Shown: positions 60,939 through 64,000 of the stretch, piece after piece | How positions within the stretch are numbered: the stretch's first letter is position 1 | How the letters are laid out: each line of letters starts with the position of its first letter | Origin: Sodalis sp. Ffu | GTDB lineage: Bacteria; Pseudomonadota; Gammaproteobacteria; Enterobacterales; Enterobacteriaceae | DNA: 64,000 bases | Direction: 5' to 3' | NCBI GenBank assembly: GCA_024748595.1 | Contig: CP072944.1 | Coordinates: forward strand, 528,001-592,000 | The notes under the pieces: model-generated | The model's input: the letters and a program-made list of their open reading frames with translations, nothing else | What the model was told of the DNA's origin: nothing | Databases searched by the model: none | Made by a program: the position numbers and the translations under genes

Positions 60939-61655
60939 TCATGAGGGGTGTTCATCAGCACGGGCTATTTCATTAAACAACTCAATTAAGATCGAGAAAC
61001 CGATGGCTGCATACAGATAGCCTTTCGGAATATGAAAACCAAACCCTTCGGCAATCAAACCTAACCCTATTATCATCAGAAAACTCAAACAGAGCACAAT
61101 CACTGTTTGATAACGGTTGATAAAACGAATAAGGGAGCGGGAAGCCAATAGCATAATAGCCATAGCAATGACGACAGCTGTCATCATTATGGATAAGTGG
61201 TCAACCATGCCTACGGCTGTTATCACCGCATCAAGGGAAAATACCGCATCAAGAATAACGATCTCCACCACAACTGCCCAAAAACTAGAATAACCACGAC
61301 AGTTACGATCGTCATCCTTCTTATTTTCTAGCCGTTCATGCAATTCAGTCGCAGCTTTAAACAAGAGAAAAATCCCTCCAAGCAACAAAATCAGATCATG
61401 GCCAGAAAACGAAAACGAAGAGATAGTAAATAATGGCCGAGTAAGCGTTACAATCCAGGAGATCAACGACAACAGAACGAGACGTATTACCAGCGCAATC
61501 GCCAGGCCGATGACCCGAGCGCGATCACGCTTTTTCGATGGAAGTTTGTCCGCCAGGATGGCTATAAATACCAGATTATCGATGCCGAGGACAATTTCAA
61601 GTATCACCAGGGTTAGTAATCCCACCCATATTGCAGGATCCATTAAAAATTCCAT
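60939..61655 (-). CDS. yoaE: YoaE truncated to its TerC-family membrane domain
   Basis: TerC-family integral membrane protein, implicated in metal export in related families. 238 residues against 518 for E. coli YoaE. It matches residues 1 to about 230 very closely ([64 protein letters not shown]), then stops after seven divergent residues. The two CBS domains and the CorC/HlyC domain are missing. Seven or so hydrophobic segments and the acidic TerC motifs ([19 protein letters not shown]) remain, so a membrane-only protein like the shorter TerC homologues could work. Divergent from manX, as in E. coli. Confidence 0.9.
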   Translation of the reverse strand: MEFLMDPAIWVGLLTLVILEIVLGIDNLVFIAILADKLPSKKRDRARVIGLAIALVIRLVLLSLISWIVTLTRPLFTISSFSFSGHDLILLLGGIFLLFKAATELHERLENKKDDDRNCRGYSSFWAVVVEIVILDAVFSLDAVITAVGMVDHLSIMMTAVVIAMAIMLLASRSLIRFINRYQTVIVLCLSFLMIIGLGLIAEGFGFHIPKGYLYAAIGFSILIELFNEIARADEHPS

Positions 61656-62258
61656 CACAAGCTCCGTCAGGTATTCAGGCATGAGCTGTTGCAGGGTTAA
61701 TCCGCGTTTTATCGGAAATTACACATGGGAATAAGCTGCCAGGGGACAAGCTATCTTGATGAATAGGATTAAACATACTAAAAAAGTATCTGGCGCGCTG
61801 CAGCAGTGCTAAAGAGATGTTTGCCGCTAAGGTGGGCAAAAACCCATGAAAACAGCTTCGATAATAGTTCATCGGAGAGCTGTATACTCCTTAATATTTA
61901 ATTTAAACCTTTTACTATAACAGGGAATATCCCATTTATATAAAACTTTTTTTGAATCAACCAATTTTGGGTTCTCATTTACACTATTTTTGTGCGCCTT
62001 TACAGATTTCGGTAGCGAAATTACTGAGCGCCGTCACAATTTTTATTTTTTTACATACTAAAATGAATCGAGTTTCACTTAATGATCATCCGAAGCAATA
62101 ACTAAAGCAGATCAAGATCAATCTGTGTAGCAGGCATCGATCAGGGTATGTACTATTCCTGGCTTTTATAGTCATATCAACAGAGAATTATGCCACTAAG
62201 CGCTAATCATGCGCGATGGACTAGGTATATCCAATTCGTTAACATGAGGAGGTATTCA
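61656..62258. other. Divergent promoter region of yoaE and manX
   Basis: About 600 bases with no supported gene. In E. coli this region carries a long manX leader with CRP and Mlc sites; I cannot identify these here with confidence. Confidence 0.4.
62247..62253 (+). promoter_or_regulatory. Consensus ribosome binding site of manX
   Basis: AGGAGGT lies 5 bases before the GTG at 62259. It decides that start over upstream ATG codons in the same frame. Confidence 0.85.
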
Positions 62259-63188
62259 GTGAATACTGCTATGATTATTGGCACTCACGGGTCAGCAGCC
62301 AAGCAACTACTAAAAACGGCCGAAATGATTTTAGGAGAACAACAAAACGTCGCTTGGGTCGATTTCGTTCCTGGCGAAAATGCTGAAACACTGATTGAAA
62401 AATATATTGCGTTGCTGGCGAATCTTGATACTACGACAGGCGTGTTATTTTTGGTTGATACTTGGGGAGGCAGTCCGTTCAATGCCGCGAGCCGTATTGT
62501 AGTCGATAAAGAAAATTATGAGGTCATAACTGGCGTTAATATTCCCATGCTTATCGAAACTTTTATGGCAAGGGACGACAATACCTCTTTCCCAAAACTG
62601 GTCAGCATTGCTATGGAGGCGGGACGTGTTGGCGTGAAAGCTCTAAAAACCACGGAATCTACCGAATTAGTCCCTATGGACACCGGTCAGGGAGAGCATA
62701 TGACCATTGGCCTAGCACGTATTGACGATCGCTTGATCCATGGTCAGGTTTCGACCAGATGGACTAAAGAGACTAACGTCAAACGTATTATCGTGGTTAA
62801 TGACGAAGTAGCTATCGATACAGTGCGTAAAACTCTTCTTACCCAGGCATCGCCCCCAGGTGTCACCGCCCATGTCGTGGACGTAGCCAAAGCCATACGC
62901 GTTTATAACAACCCAAAATACGTCAAAGATCGCGTCATGCTGTTATTCACTAACCCCACCGATGTAGTGAGACTGGTTGAAGGTGGTGTAGTAATTACCT
63001 CAGTTAACATCGGGGGTATGGCGTTCCGTCAAGGAAAAATCCAGGTCAACAACGCCGTATCAGTGGATGAAAAAGATATCGAAGCTTTTAAAAAACTCAA
63101 TGAGCTCGGTATTGAATTGGAAGTGCGCAAAGTTTCATCAGATTCGCCACTAAAAATGATGAATTTAATTAAAAAAATCTACAAATAG
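62259..63188 (+). CDS. manX: Mannose PTS enzyme IIAB
   Basis: Cytoplasmic IIAB protein passing phosphate from HPr to mannose, glucose and related sugars. 309 residues against 323. GTG start, giving VNTAMIIGTHGSAA with the IIA histidine at position 10 as in E. coli. The IIB domain begins GLARIDDRLIHGQVSTRW with its phospho-histidine. The Ala/Pro-rich hinge between the domains is about 14 residues shorter than in E. coli. First gene of manXYZ. Confidence 0.96.
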   Translation: MNTAMIIGTHGSAAKQLLKTAEMILGEQQNVAWVDFVPGENAETLIEKYIALLANLDTTTGVLFLVDTWGGSPFNAASRIVVDKENYEVITGVNIPMLIETFMARDDNTSFPKLVSIAMEAGRVGVKALKTTESTELVPMDTGQGEHMTIGLARIDDRLIHGQVSTRWTKETNVKRIIVVNDEVAIDTVRKTLLTQASPPGVTAHVVDVAKAIRVYNNPKYVKDRVMLLFTNPTDVVRLVEGGVVITSVNIGGMAFRQGKIQVNNAVSVDEKDIEAFKKLNELGIELEVRKVSSDSPLKMMNLIKKIYK

Positions 63189-63258
63189 CGTCCACTCTGG
63201 ACTTTTATATTAAGAACGTAAGTTAGCCTAGAAACGTATAGTCAGAGGAGAAGTGCAA

Positions 63259-64000
63259 ATGGAGATCACAACGCTTCAAATTGTACTGATATTTGTCATC
63301 GCCTGTATTGCTGGCATGGGATCGATTCTCGACGAATTTCAGTTTCATCGTCCATTGGTGACTTGTACCTTAATTGGTTTAGTGCTGGGGGATATGAAAA
63401 CAGGTATCATTATCGGTGGTACATTAGAAATGATCGCGCTTGGCTGGATGAACATCGGTGCCGCAGTGGCGCCTGACGTTGCTCTAGCCTCGCTTATTTC
63501 CACAATTTTAGTTATCGCCGGTAATCAAACCGTCGGGGCAGGTATCGCCTTAGCGATACCGCTAGCGGCAGCAGGTCAGGTGCTGACCATCATTGTACGT
63601 ACTATTACCGTCGCTTTCCAGCATGCTGCCGACAGTGCGGCCGATCGCGGCAACCTCCGAGCTCTGAGCTGGATACACGTCTCAGCGTTGATGCTGCAGG
63701 CAATGCGCATCGCCATTCCGGCGGTTATCGTGGGCATTTCAGTGGGTACTGATGCTGTTCATAGCATTCTCAGTTCAATTCCGGAAATAGTGACCACCGG
63801 CTTAAACATTGCTGGAGGTATGATAGTGGTCGTCGGTTACTCGATGGTCATCAATATGATGCGCGCTGGCCACCTGATCCCGTTCTTTTACCTGGGCTTT
63901 GTCACCGCGGCATTTACCAATTTTAACCTAGTGGCGCTGGGTGTGATTGGCGTGGTGATGGCAATTCTCTATATCCAGCTGAGTCCGCGTTATAACCAGG
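63259..64000 (+). CDS. manY: Mannose PTS permease IIC (partial at window end)
   Basis: Membrane channel subunit of the mannose PTS. The reading frame is open for 247 codons to the window edge and follows E. coli ManY from MEITTLQIVL to LYIQLSPRYNQ with no gaps; about 20 residues remain beyond the edge. Landmarks: GSILDEFQFHRPLV, GGTLEMIALGWMNIG and AAAGQVLTIIVRT. GAGGAG lies 8 bases upstream of the ATG. It follows manX by 70 bases. Confidence 0.96.
   Translation, partial: MEITTLQIVLIFVIACIAGMGSILDEFQFHRPLVTCTLIGLVLGDMKTGIIIGGTLEMIALGWMNIGAAVAPDVALASLISTILVIAGNQTVGAGIALAIPLAAAGQVLTIIVRTITVAFQHAADSAADRGNLRALSWIHVSALMLQAMRIAIPAVIVGISVGTDAVHSILSSIPEIVTTGLNIAGGMIVVVGYSMVINMMRAGHLIPFFYLGFVTAAFTNFNLVALGVIGVVMAILYIQLSPRYNQ

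Overview
The window looks like a chromosome segment of an insect-associated enterobacterium (Enterobacterales, probably Sodalis-like) caught in the middle of genome reduction. About 30 genes are intact or nearly so, and almost all match Escherichia coli proteins over their full length. They cover only about 45% of the 64 kb. The rest is AT-rich, stop-riddled spacer. There is one tRNA, tRNA-Ser(GGA), and no rRNA, CRISPR array, prophage or intact insertion sequence.

Layout. 0.4-3.0 kb: lysS and prfB (minus), followed by remains of recJ and dsbC. 6.2-8.3 kb: cnu, a decayed rsxA and nth. 9.4-12.7 kb: tRNA-Ser, dsbB, gapA. 14-19.7 kb: broken metA, then htpX-prc-proQ (minus). 21.3-22.6 kb: argG. 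26.6-33.6 kb: ddlA, pgl, uvrB and a yvcK remnant. 36.2-37.0 kb: the cystine-transporter ATPase tcyN without its partners. 39-41.9 kb: yqgF and gshB among remains of yggT, yggS, yqgE and rsmE. 43.6-47.6 kb: lolCDE and a cobB remnant. 48.2-52.3 kb: mnmA-hflD-purB with remains of phoQ and roxA. 53.2-55.3 kb: minCDE and a rnd remnant. 56.7-59.8 kb: tsaB, a possible yoaA remnant and pabB. 60.9-64 kb: a truncated yoaE divergent from manX-manY, which runs off the window edge.

The retained genes serve core functions: translation (LysRS, RF2, MnmA, TsaB, tRNA-Ser), central carbon metabolism (GapA, Pgl, ManXY), cofactor and nucleotide synthesis (PabB, PurB, GshB), envelope and division (LolCDE, DdlA, MinCDE, DsbB, Prc, HtpX) and DNA repair (UvrB, Nth). 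What has decayed is redox (RsxA, DsbC), sensing (PhoQ), methionine synthesis (MetA), RecJ and assorted RNA or protein modification genes.

Two observations stand out. First, translating the spacers in the frames predicted from enterobacterial gene order recovers many gene fossils in their ancestral positions. Second, most of the larger spacers carry fossils of a single IS5-family element, IS903-like, recognisable from its 18-bp ends and transposase motifs. In addition, prfB has lost its programmed frameshift and is a plain uninterrupted frame. I found no convincing new multi-gene system.
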